Source of the DNA: Wohlfahrtiimonas larvae_A
GTDB taxonomy: Bacteria > Pseudomonadota > Gammaproteobacteria > Cardiobacteriales > Wohlfahrtiimonadaceae
DNA length: 52,485 bases
Assembly: GCA_040394195.1 (NCBI GenBank)
Contig: JBEBSR010000012.1
Coordinates: 1 to 52,485 of the forward strand
Direction: 5' to 3'
Shown here: positions 40,340 through 48,333 of the stretch, one piece after another
How positions within the stretch are numbered: the stretch's first letter is position 1
How the letters are laid out: every line of letters begins with the position of its first letter
Translations under genes and position numbers: made by a program
Notes under the pieces: generated by a model
Database searches by the model: none
The model's input: the letters and a program-made list of their open reading frames with translations, nothing else
What the model was told of the DNA's origin: nothing

Positions 40340-42457
40340 ATGACGATTGTAATAAAACGTGATGGCTGCCAAATGCCATTTGATCAACAACGAATTTATG
40401 ATGCAATATACAAATCAGCGATAGCTTCCAATGTGGATGATGAAGCATATTGCCAACATGCAACACAATTAGTAACTAAAGCAGTGACAGATCAGCAAAC
40501 AATCGCGATAGAGAAAATACAAAATGCGGTTGAAAATGCTTTGATGTCTGGCCCATATAAAGAGATGGCGCGCTGTTATATAGAATATCGCCATGATCGC
40601 GATAAAATTCGCGAGCAAAAGAGCCGATTAAACCAAGATATTAAAGGCTTAGTGGATCAAACCAATGCGGCAATTCTGAATGAAAATGCTAATAAAGATA
40701 GCAAAGTGATTCCGACACAACGTGATCTGTTGGCAGGAATCATCACAAAGCATTACGCCATTCGCTATATGTTGCCCAAAGAAGTGAGCCTTGCACATGA
40801 GCGAGGGGAAATTCACTACCATGATTTAGATTATGCGCCATTTTTCCCAATGTTTAACTGCATGTTGGTGGATTTGGAAGGGATGCTGAGCCAAGGCTTT
40901 AAAATGGGCAATGCAGAAATTGAGCAACCCAAATCCATCACAACGGCAACGGCTGTGACTGCTCAAATTATCGCGCAAGTGGCGAGTCATATTTATGGTG
41001 GCACAACGATTAATCGCATTGATGAAGTGCTTGCGCCTTATGTCGCAATCAGCTATCAAAAGCATCTAAAAATAGCAGATGATTGGGGAATCAAAGATCG
41101 AGAAGCTTATGCCAAAGAGCGTATAGAGAAAGAATGTTACGATGCATTTCAATCTTTAGAATATGAAGTGAATACATTGCATACAGCGAATGGACAAACG
41201 CCGTTTGTTACATTTGGCTTTGGTTTGGGTACAAGTGAAGAATCACGTTTGATTCAACATTCCATTTTAAAAGTACGTATGAAAGGTTTGGGTAAAAAAG
41301 CCAAAACGGCGATTTTCCCTAAATTGGTTTTTGCGATCAAAGATGGCATCAATCATAAAGTTGGCGATCTCAATTATGATATTAAGCAATTGGCTGTTGA
41401 ATGTGCATCGAAACGAATGTATCCAGATATTTTGAATTATGAGCAAGTGGTAAAAGTCACAGGTTCATTCAAAACGCCAATGGGATGCAGAAGCTTTTTA
41501 AGCCGTTATGAAGAAAATGGCATTGAGCAACATGAAGGGCGCAATAATCTCGGCGTGATTAGCCTAAACTTACCAAGAATTGCAATCGAAGCAAAGCATA
41601 ATGAAGATAAATTTTGGCAGTTATTGGATCAACGCTTGGATATTTGTAAGCAAGCATTGTTAACACGAATTGCACGATTAGATACAGTGAAAGCACGCGT
41701 TGCGCCAATTTTGTATATGGAAGGCGCTTGTGGCGTTCGTTTGAAAGCGGATGATAGCATTGCGCAGATCTTTAAAAATGGTAGAGCTTCCATTTCACTT
41801 GGCTATATCGGTATACATGAAATGTTACAAGCTTTATATGGCACAGCAACGCATCCTTTTGATGATGCAATGAAACAAGCCAAAGGTGTTGAAGTGATTC
41901 AATATCTCCGCCAAAAAGTGGATGAATGGAAAGCTGAAACAGGCTACGGCTTCAGTTTATATAGTACGCCAAGTGAAAATCTATGTGATCGTTTCTGCCG
42001 ATTGGATGCAGCAGAATTTGGTGTGATTGATGGTGTGACGGATAAAGGTTATTACACCAACAGCTTTCATTTAGATGTAGAAAAAAGCGTGAATCCTTAT
42101 GAAAAGCTAGATTTCGAAGAGAAGTATCCAGCTTTTGCGAATGGTGGCTTCATCTGTTATGGCGAATATCCTAATTTACAGCATAACCTAAAAGCGATTG
42201 AGGATGTTTGGGATTATAGCTATTCACGCGTGCCATATTACGGTACAAATACGCCGATAGATGAATGTTACGATTGTGGTTTTACAGGGGAATTCTCTTG
42301 TGAAAGCAAAGGTTTTACGTGCCCTAACTGCGGCAATTCTAATCCTGATCGGGTTTCTGTCACACGCCGAGTTTGTGGTTATCTCGGAAGCCCAGATGCA
42401 AGGCCATTTAATCAAGGCAAACAAGAGGAAGTGAAACGCAGAGTGAAGCATTTGTAA
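40340..42457 (+). CDS. nrdD: Anaerobic ribonucleoside-triphosphate reductase
   Basis: NrdD reduces ribonucleoside triphosphates to deoxy forms without oxygen through a glycyl radical. I choose the ATG at 40340, which has GGAG (40328-40331) upstream and aligns with the family start (IVIKRDGCQMPFDQQRI); the frame is open 26 codons further. The ATP-cone domain covers roughly residues 1-95. The catalytic part contains NENANKDSKVIPTQRDLLAGI, HERGEIHYHDLDYAPFFPMFNC and SPSENLCDRF-type segments. Zinc ligands are CYDCGFTGEF and CPNCG near 655-675. The radical Gly680 sits in RRVCGYLGSPDARPFN. Length is 705 (712 in E. coli). nrdG follows with a one-base overlap. Confidence 0.97.
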   Translation: MTIVIKRDGCQMPFDQQRIYDAIYKSAIASNVDDEAYCQHATQLVTKAVTDQQTIAIEKIQNAVENALMSGPYKEMARCYIEYRHDRDKIREQKSRLNQDIKGLVDQTNAAILNENANKDSKVIPTQRDLLAGIITKHYAIRYMLPKEVSLAHERGEIHYHDLDYAPFFPMFNCMLVDLEGMLSQGFKMGNAEIEQPKSITTATAVTAQIIAQVASHIYGGTTINRIDEVLAPYVAISYQKHLKIADDWGIKDREAYAKERIEKECYDAFQSLEYEVNTLHTANGQTPFVTFGFGLGTSEESRLIQHSILKVRMKGLGKKAKTAIFPKLVFAIKDGINHKVGDLNYDIKQLAVECASKRMYPDILNYEQVVKVTGSFKTPMGCRSFLSRYEENGIEQHEGRNNLGVISLNLPRIAIEAKHNEDKFWQLLDQRLDICKQALLTRIARLDTVKARVAPILYMEGACGVRLKADDSIAQIFKNGRASISLGYIGIHEMLQALYGTATHPFDDAMKQAKGVEVIQYLRQKVDEWKAETGYGFSLYSTPSENLCDRFCRLDAAEFGVIDGVTDKGYYTNSFHLDVEKSVNPYEKLDFEEKYPAFANGGFICYGEYPNLQHNLKAIEDVWDYSYSRVPYYGTNTPIDECYDCGFTGEFSCESKGFTCPNCGNSNPDRVSVTRRVCGYLGSPDARPFNQGKQEEVKRRVKHL

Positions 42458-42933
42458 TGAATTATCATAAATATTATTCTGTGGATGTTGTGAATGGGCC
42501 AGGTACGCGGTGCACGTTGTTTGTGTCTGGCTGTATTCACCAATGCAAAGGTTGCTATAACAAGCGCACTTGGAAAGTTAATTCAGGCAAACCTTATGAT
42601 GAATCTTTGGAAGATAAAATTATTCAAGATCTACAAGATACAAGGATTAAGCGCCAAGGCTTATCTTTATCAGGTGGTGATCCTTTATTGCCTGATAATT
42701 TGTCAGTGATCCTAAAATTATTGCAACGTGTGAAAAATGAATGCCCTGATAAAGATGTTTGGGTTTGGACAGGTTATCAATTGCAAGATTTAACGGATGA
42801 GCAAAAAGCACTTTTGAGTTATATTGATGTATTGATAGATGGTCAATTTATAGAATCAGAAGCAGATAAAACATTAATCTGGCGTGGTAGCCGGAATCAG
42901 ATCATTCATTATTTACATCCAAAATCAGAATAA
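42457..42933 (+). CDS. nrdG: Anaerobic ribonucleotide reductase activase
   Basis: NrdG is the radical-SAM enzyme that creates the glycyl radical of NrdD. The iron-sulfur motif C-x3-C-x2-C is at Cys26, Cys30 and Cys33 (GCIHQCKGCYN), followed by W-x-x-x-S/N-G-K-P-Y and the SAM motif LSLSGGDPLLPDN; the C-terminal part has VWVWTGYQLQDL and DVLIDGQFIESEADKTLIWRGSRNQ. The 158-residue length is close to that of E. coli (154). Its ATG overlaps the nrdD stop (TAATG), so the two are translationally coupled. Confidence 0.97.
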   Translation: MNYHKYYSVDVVNGPGTRCTLFVSGCIHQCKGCYNKRTWKVNSGKPYDESLEDKIIQDLQDTRIKRQGLSLSGGDPLLPDNLSVILKLLQRVKNECPDKDVWVWTGYQLQDLTDEQKALLSYIDVLIDGQFIESEADKTLIWRGSRNQIIHYLHPKSE

Positions 42934-42945
42934 TAAGGAGTTACT

Positions 42946-43212
42946 ATGAAGCAATTATTTATGACTATTTTATTGCTATCTGCAACATCATTTTCGTATG
43001 CAGATGCTATTCGCTGTGATAGTAAATTAGCAAAAACAGGTGATGCTAAAGCTTATGTGATTGAAATCTGTGGAAAGCCAATCAGTGATGATATTGTGGC
43101 TTGGGAAGAGGATGTTGCGATTAATCATGTTGCATATAAAGAAAATGGCAATATCAAGATTTTAATATTCAAAGGTGGAATTTTAACTAGCATTATTGAC
43201 GCTAAAAAATAG
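42946..43212 (+). CDS. Exported DUF2845-like small protein
   Basis: The 88-residue protein has a signal peptide (residues 1-19, ending SFSYADA) and a mature part of about 69 residues with IRCDSKLAKTGDAKAYVIEICGKPISDD. This is the DUF2845 pattern of a short beta-rich envelope protein with a conserved cysteine pair (Cys24/Cys47 approximately). No function is established. AAGGAG precedes the start. It lies 12 bases after nrdG and ten bases before the SDR gene, so all may share one message. Confidence 0.78.
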   Translation: MKQLFMTILLLSATSFSYADAIRCDSKLAKTGDAKAYVIEICGKPISDDIVAWEEDVAINHVAYKENGNIKILIFKGGILTSIIDAKK

Positions 43213-43222
43213 AGGGTAAATT

Positions 43223-43966
43223 ATGAGCTTTGAAAACAAAGTTGTCATCATTACAGGCGGCGCAAGTGGCATTGGTTATGCAACAGTTGAAGCATTTTGC
43301 CAAGAAGGTGCAAAGGTTGTGATCGCTGATTTGCAAGATAACGGGCAAGCTGTGAGTGATGATTTCAATCGCAAAGGTTATCAGACTGTATTTTTCAAAA
43401 TTGATGTACGTAATGAAGAAGAGAATAGAGCATTAGTACAATATGCAATTGATAAATTTGGTGGCTTGGATATTGTATTTGCCAATGCTGGCATTGCAGC
43501 AGATGCTCCAGCCGCACAATTGTCCATTGATGCATGGAAACGCACAATAGATATCAATCTAACTGCCGTTTATGTATTGAATAAATTTGCGATCGAACAT
43601 TGGTTGAAAGAAAATAAAAAGGGCATCATTGTGAATTGTGGATCAATTCATAGCTGGGTTGGCAAACATGGTGTGACAGCTTATGCAGCTTCCAAAGGTG
43701 GCGTGAAGCTTTTAACACAAACATTGGCGATTGATTATGCATCTCAAGGCATTCGTGTGAATGCTGTGTGCCCAGGTTACATTGATACGCCATTACTTAA
43801 GCATTTAGATGATGAAATTAAACAGCAACTCATTAAAGATCATCCGATTGGCAGATTAGGTAGAGCAGAAGAAGTGGCAAGCGTTGTGTTGTTCCTAGCA
43901 AGTGATGGTGCAAGCTTTGTGAATGGGACTTCTGTGCTCGTTGATGGGGGCTATGTTGCTCAGTAA
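43223..43966 (+). CDS. Short-chain dehydrogenase/reductase
   Basis: The 247-residue protein is a classical SDR. The NAD(P) motif is TGGASGIGYATVEAF (about residues 11-25), followed by ADLQDN-type cofactor selection (Asp at the end of strand 2 suggests NAD), NAGIAADAP, catalytic Ser in VNCGSIHSWVGKHG, catalytic Y-A-A-S-K, and the C-terminal FLASDGASFVNGTSVLVDGGY. Cofactor preference is inferred, and the substrate is unknown. A strong terminator follows, shared with acnA on the opposite strand. Confidence 0.92.
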   Translation: MSFENKVVIITGGASGIGYATVEAFCQEGAKVVIADLQDNGQAVSDDFNRKGYQTVFFKIDVRNEEENRALVQYAIDKFGGLDIVFANAGIAADAPAAQLSIDAWKRTIDINLTAVYVLNKFAIEHWLKENKKGIIVNCGSIHSWVGKHGVTAYAASKGGVKLLTQTLAIDYASQGIRVNAVCPGYIDTPLLKHLDDEIKQQLIKDHPIGRLGRAEEVASVVLFLASDGASFVNGTSVLVDGGYVAQ

Positions 43967-43989
43967 TTGAAAATTATTTTGTAGTAATA

Positions 43990-44017
43990 AAAAACCCATC
44001 ATTAAGATGGGTTTTTT
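43990..44017. terminator. Bidirectional terminator between SDR gene and acnA
   Basis: AAAACCCATC (43991-44000), loop ATTAA, GATGGGTTTT (44006-44015) form a perfect 10-base-pair stem with A and T runs on its two sides; it can terminate both convergent genes. Confidence 0.92.
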
Positions 44018-44036
44018 GTTGACTAGCTAAAATTGA

Positions 44037-46724
44037 TTATTTAGCTGCTTTGCTTTTCGCGATCAAGTCACGCAACACATAGTGCAAGATACCGCCAGCT
44101 TTGAAGTAATCCACTTCGTTCAATGTATCAATACGGCACAATACAGTGAATTTAGTTTCTTTGCCTGTTGCAGGGTTAGTTGCAACTACTTCGATGTCTT
44201 GATGAGGTTTGATGTCATCATTGAACTCGATGTGGAAGCTTTCAGTACCATCTAAACCTAATGATTCTGCATTGTCACCATTTTTGTATTGAAGTGCCAA
44301 GATGCCCATGCCGATTAAGTTAGAACGGTGAATACGCTCATAGCTTTCTGCAATTACAGCTTTAACGCCTAATAAGTTAGGACCTTTTGCTGCCCAGTCA
44401 CGGCTTGAACCTGAACCATACTCTTTACCTGCTAAGATGATCAATGGCGTTTGATCTTCTTTATACTTCATAGCAGCGTCATAGATTGCCATAACATCGC
44501 CAGTAGGTAAGTACTTAGTCAAACCACCTTCGATGCCAGGGATCATCTTGTTACGGATACGGATGTTAGCAAATGTACCGCGCATCATCACTTCGTGGTT
44601 ACCACGACGAGAACCATATGAGTTGAAGTCTTCTGGTGCAACGCCATGCTCGATCAAGTAACGACCTGCTGGAGAATCTTTCTTAATTGAACCTGCTGGT
44701 GAGATATGATCTGTTGTGATTGAATCACCAAATACAGCCAATACACGTGCTTTATCAATTGCTTTCAAAGCTTGGATTGGTTGATCGATGTGTTCGAAAT
44801 AAGGAGGATGTTGAACATAAGTAGATTTTTTATCCCACTCATAAGTTTCGCTATCCGTTACAGCGATTGATTGCCATTGTTCATCGCCATCAAATACGCC
44901 TTCATAACCTTTTTGGAACATACCGCTAGTGATCATCAATACTTCTTTAGCGATCTCTTCGTTAGATGGCCAGATGTCTTTCAAGAATACATCTTTACCG
45001 TTTGTATCTTGAGCGATAGGATCTTTTGTCAAATCAATGTTTGTAGAACCTGCGATCGCGTATGCAACAACTAACGGAGGAGAAGCCAACCAGCTCGCAC
45101 GAATTTGTGGATGGATACGGCCTTCGAAGTTACGATTGCCAGACAATACACCTGAAACTGTCATATTGTTTTCATCAATTGCTTTTGCAACTTCAGGAAT
45201 CAATGGACCAGAGTTACCGATACAAGCTGTACAACCATAACCAGTCAAATAGAAACCAATTGATTCAAGGTGCTTCATCAAACCAGCTTTTTCTAAGTAT
45301 TCACTTGCAACTTTAGATCCTGGTGCCAATGAAGTTTTCACCCATGGCTTACGTTTCAAACCTAATTCAACTGCTTTTTTAGCAACTAAACCAGCTGCCA
45401 TCATTACGCTTGGGTTTGATGTATTTGTACAAGATGTGATGGCTGCGAATACAACGTCACCGTGGCGCAATTGTTCTGCTTGACCATCTAAAGTGATGTC
45501 TACAGCTAAATCTGGGTTTTCAACGCCATCAGCGATGAATTTTTTGCTTGTTGCTGGTAAGTCAGCCAAGATTACGCGGTCTTGTGGACGGCTTGGGCCT
45601 GCGATACTTGTTTCAACTGTGCCTAAATCCAACTCTAATACGTCTGTAAATACTGGTTCATCACCAGCGTTACGCCATAAGCCTTGTGCTTTAGCATAAG
45701 CTTCTACGCGAGCAACTGTATCGTCTGAACGACCAGTTAAACGCATGTAATCTAACGTGATGCTATCTACAGGGAAGAAACCAACAGTTGCACCATATTC
45801 TGGTGACATGTTAGAGATAGTTGCGCGGTCAGCCAATGGTAATTCTGCTAAGCCGTCACCAAAGTATTCTACGAATTTACCTACAACGCCTTTTTTACGA
45901 AGCATTTGTGTAATTGTTAATACTAAGTCTGTTGCTGTTACGTGGCTACGTAATTTACCAATTAATTTGAAGCCTACAACTTCAGGAATCAACATTGAGA
46001 TTGGTTGGCCTAAGATAGCAGCTTCAGCTTCGATACCACCAACACCCCAACCTAAAACAGATAAACCGTTTACCATTGGTGTATGTGAGTCTGTACCTAC
46101 GCATGTATCTGGAATTACCCATTCTTTACCATCAACTTTAGAAACCCAAGCTGTTTTTGCTAAGAATTCTAAGTTAACTTGGTGACAGATACCTGTTCCT
46201 GGTGGAACTACGCTAAAGTTATCAAATGCTTTTTGACCCCAACGTAAGAATGCATAACGCTCGCCGTTACGTTCCATTTCTAAATCAACGTTAGCTGTAA
46301 ACGCTTGATTGTTACCGAAGTTATCGATCATTACTGAGTGATCGATTACCAAGTCAACTGGTGACAATGGATTGATGTTTTCTGGGTTTTCACCCGCTTT
46401 GATCATCGCATCACGCATTGCAGCTAAGTCTACAACTGCTGGAACGCCTGTGAAGTCTTGCATCAATACACGAGCAGGGCGGTATTGGATTTCACGATCA
46501 GATTTACGATCTTTTAACCAATCACGAATTGCTTCGATGTCTTGTAAGTTAACAGTTTTGTTATCTTCATAGCGAAGTAAGTTTTCTAAAAGTACCTTCA
46601 TTGATTTAGGTAGCTTAGAAACATCCCCCAATGTTTCAGCCGCTTTAGGAATTGAGTGATATAGGAACTCTTTATCACCAACTTTCAGCGTTGCTTTGGA
46701 TTGTAAACTGTCGATTTGACTCAT
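44037..46724 (-). CDS. acnA: Aconitate hydratase AcnA
   Basis: AcnA interconverts citrate and isocitrate in the TCA cycle through a 4Fe-4S cluster. The 895-residue protein has the A-type order of domains: PKSMKVLLENLLRYEDN, VLMQDFTGVPAVVDLAAMRDA, VIDHSVMIDNFG, GTDSHTPMVNGL and GGIEAEAAILGQP. The cluster ligands are the Cys in AAITSCTNTSNPSVM and the pair in GYGCTACIGNSGPL. The swivel domain follows with GDSITTDHISPAG, SRRGNHEVMMRGTFANIR and GKEYGSGSSRDWAAKG. E. coli AcnA has 891 residues. AAGGAGTGGAGC precedes the ATG. Codon choice looks richer in G/C than in the neighbours, as expected for a highly expressed gene. Confidence 0.96.
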   Translation of the reverse strand: MSQIDSLQSKATLKVGDKEFLYHSIPKAAETLGDVSKLPKSMKVLLENLLRYEDNKTVNLQDIEAIRDWLKDRKSDREIQYRPARVLMQDFTGVPAVVDLAAMRDAMIKAGENPENINPLSPVDLVIDHSVMIDNFGNNQAFTANVDLEMERNGERYAFLRWGQKAFDNFSVVPPGTGICHQVNLEFLAKTAWVSKVDGKEWVIPDTCVGTDSHTPMVNGLSVLGWGVGGIEAEAAILGQPISMLIPEVVGFKLIGKLRSHVTATDLVLTITQMLRKKGVVGKFVEYFGDGLAELPLADRATISNMSPEYGATVGFFPVDSITLDYMRLTGRSDDTVARVEAYAKAQGLWRNAGDEPVFTDVLELDLGTVETSIAGPSRPQDRVILADLPATSKKFIADGVENPDLAVDITLDGQAEQLRHGDVVFAAITSCTNTSNPSVMMAAGLVAKKAVELGLKRKPWVKTSLAPGSKVASEYLEKAGLMKHLESIGFYLTGYGCTACIGNSGPLIPEVAKAIDENNMTVSGVLSGNRNFEGRIHPQIRASWLASPPLVVAYAIAGSTNIDLTKDPIAQDTNGKDVFLKDIWPSNEEIAKEVLMITSGMFQKGYEGVFDGDEQWQSIAVTDSETYEWDKKSTYVQHPPYFEHIDQPIQALKAIDKARVLAVFGDSITTDHISPAGSIKKDSPAGRYLIEHGVAPEDFNSYGSRRGNHEVMMRGTFANIRIRNKMIPGIEGGLTKYLPTGDVMAIYDAAMKYKEDQTPLIILAGKEYGSGSSRDWAAKGPNLLGVKAVIAESYERIHRSNLIGMGILALQYKNGDNAESLGLDGTESFHIEFNDDIKPHQDIEVVATNPATGKETKFTVLCRIDTLNEVDYFKAGGILHYVLRDLIAKSKAAK

Positions 46725-47021
46725 GCTCCACTCCTTAGTTTGTTAAACAAATTACTAAAATTTATAAATTCGGCTTTAGTTTGATAACCTCTTCTCACGA
46801 CATGTTGTCAGAAAGTAATTTTTCAAGCCTTGAATAATCCTCGTTTATTATATGCAAAGAAGCTGTTAAGACAATCCTATTTGAGGTATTGTTGATATTT
46901 GAAGTTATTTATCGTCTCGATCAAGATTATCAATATGACTTTTCCATAAAAATTATTAATAATAGATGCACTTTTTAGGAATTAGTCAAAAATACAGTTT
47001 TTTATAAATAAGGAGTTATAT
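46725..47021. promoter_or_regulatory. Divergent promoter region of acnA and the ahpD-like gene
   Basis: About 300 bases without a gene. A near-palindrome GACATGTTGTC lies around 46799-46809 near the acnA side. I see several -10-like AT-rich stretches but cannot fix promoters, and no convincing OxyR site. Confidence 0.4.
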
Positions 47022-47543
47022 ATGTCAGTTGATGCATTAAAAGCGATGTTACCAGATTATGCGAAAGATATGCGTTTGAACTTGAGCAACGTATTAAGTG
47101 AAGCAGGCTCAGAAGGTTTGACTGAAAAGCAGATTGCTGCAATTGCTGTAGCAGTAGCTTTGAGCACAAAGTCAAAAGTGTTAATTGAGAATATTGAAGC
47201 ATATGCTGCGCCAATTTTGACAGAAGAAGAGTTGAACGGCGCTAAGGTTGCATTCAGCATCATGAGCATGAACAACATCTACTATCGCTTTGTTCACTTA
47301 ACAAGCAATAAAGAATACGCAACAATCCCTGCACGTTTACGTATGAACAGCATGGCAAATCCAGGTGTTGATAAAGTAACATTTGAATTAGCTTCTATGG
47401 CTGTTTCAGCGGTGAATGGTTGTGGTATGTGTATGGATTCGCACGAGAAAAACTTACGTGATCACCAAGTAACAACACAAGCAATCCAATCATCTGTACG
47501 TATTGCTGCTGTATTGTTCTCTGTAGGTTGCACATTGAACTAA
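47022..47543 (+). CDS. Alkyl hydroperoxide reductase AhpD-type protein
   Basis: The 173-residue all-helical protein belongs to the carboxymuconolactone decarboxylase/AhpD group. The active site NGCGMCMDSHE gives Cys134, Cys137 and His141, the same spacing as Mycobacterium tuberculosis AhpD. Upstream helices include LTEKQIAAIAVAVALSTKS and MSMNNIYYRFVHL. AhpD-type proteins reduce peroxides or recycle the peroxiredoxin AhpC. No ahpC gene lies next to it here, which is unusual. AAGGAG gives a strong binding site nine bases upstream. It is divergent from acnA with about 300 bases between. Confidence 0.88.
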   Translation: MSVDALKAMLPDYAKDMRLNLSNVLSEAGSEGLTEKQIAAIAVAVALSTKSKVLIENIEAYAAPILTEEELNGAKVAFSIMSMNNIYYRFVHLTSNKEYATIPARLRMNSMANPGVDKVTFELASMAVSAVNGCGMCMDSHEKNLRDHQVTTQAIQSSVRIAAVLFSVGCTLN

Positions 47544-47568
47544 TTAATAGTTTTAATATCGAATACCC

Positions 47569-47594
47569 AAAAGCCTGCATTGCAGGCTTTTCTT
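47569..47594 (+). terminator. Terminator after the ahpD-like gene
   Basis: AAAAGCCTGC (47569-47578), loop ATT, GCAGGCTTTT (47582-47591) followed by CTTATTT; a perfect 10-base-pair stem. Confidence 0.9.
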
Positions 47595-47661
47595 ATTTAA
47601 AAATGTAAGCATTAAAAGTATGGGGTTGTTATGATTATTGATTTAGTTTGGAAAAATAATA

Positions 47662-48216
47662 ATGAGCCAACTATTTTGCCCAGAATGTCTAACAATAGAG
47701 CTGTTGCCTAATTTTTTAGAGAAATTATTATCCACAAAATCCTGCCCAAACTGTCATGGGCATTGGCTTTTGATTGAAAACTTTGTTATTTGGCAAATGG
47801 ATCATAGTGATCAAATGAGTAAAGGGCTACCATTAGATGGCAATATAGCGACTGTGAAAAAGCTTTTAATTTGCCCTGTCACTAAAAAGATTATGCGTAA
47901 ATTCCCCATTCATGAATCTGTCAGTCATACTTTGAATTTTTCTGAGGAAATTAGTGGTGTTTGGTTGAGCCCTTATGATTGGCAATTATTGAAATCACTA
48001 GGTTTAGAAGCAAATTTAAATAAGATTTTCACACCTACATGGCAGAATAATGTAAAGCAAAACCAAACAAAAATTATTTTTGAGCAACGATATATTCAGC
48101 GTTTTGGTCAGGATGATTATGAAAAATTACGAGCATTTAAATTATGGATCGAAGAACATAAAGAAAAGGATGCAATATTGTCATTTTTGAGTAGCAAAAA
48201 TCCTTGGGCAAATTAA
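47662..48216 (+). CDS. zf-TFIIB-like zinc-ribbon protein
   Basis: The N-terminal zinc ribbon has CPEC (Cys6, Cys9) and CPNCHGHWLL (Cys28, Cys31), the C-P-x-C...C-P-x-C-x-G-x-W-L signature of zf-TFIIB domains. The remaining 140 residues contain LICPVTKKIMRKFPI and SEEISGVWLSPYDWQLLKSLGLEANLNKIFTPTWQNN, with no membrane segment. The protein is probably cytoplasmic and may contact RNA or other proteins; function unknown. Its length of 184 is greater than the usual small zf-TFIIB proteins of 90-120 residues. Confidence 0.8.
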   Translation: MSQLFCPECLTIELLPNFLEKLLSTKSCPNCHGHWLLIENFVIWQMDHSDQMSKGLPLDGNIATVKKLLICPVTKKIMRKFPIHESVSHTLNFSEEISGVWLSPYDWQLLKSLGLEANLNKIFTPTWQNNVKQNQTKIIFEQRYIQRFGQDDYEKLRAFKLWIEEHKEKDAILSFLSSKNPWAN

Positions 48217-48236
48217 CTCGTATCAAGATAAATACA

Positions 48237-48262
48237 AAAAAAGTGGCTTATTGGCCTCTTTT
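48237..48262 (+). terminator. Probable terminator after the zinc-ribbon gene
   Basis: AAAAAAAGTGGC and GCCTCTTTTTTT pair around loop TTATTG with one mismatch; a T run completes the pattern. Confidence 0.72.
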
Positions 48263-48333
48263 TTTGATGAAAATCGATTGATTTTTATGCAGTTATATAT
48301 TGTGAATCAACCTTTTATTGATATGCATCAGCT

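Noticed and set aside
44871..46572. Several open frames opposite acnA
   Set aside because: They arise from the codon bias of the highly expressed acnA gene on the other strand; they have no binding sites or domain features.
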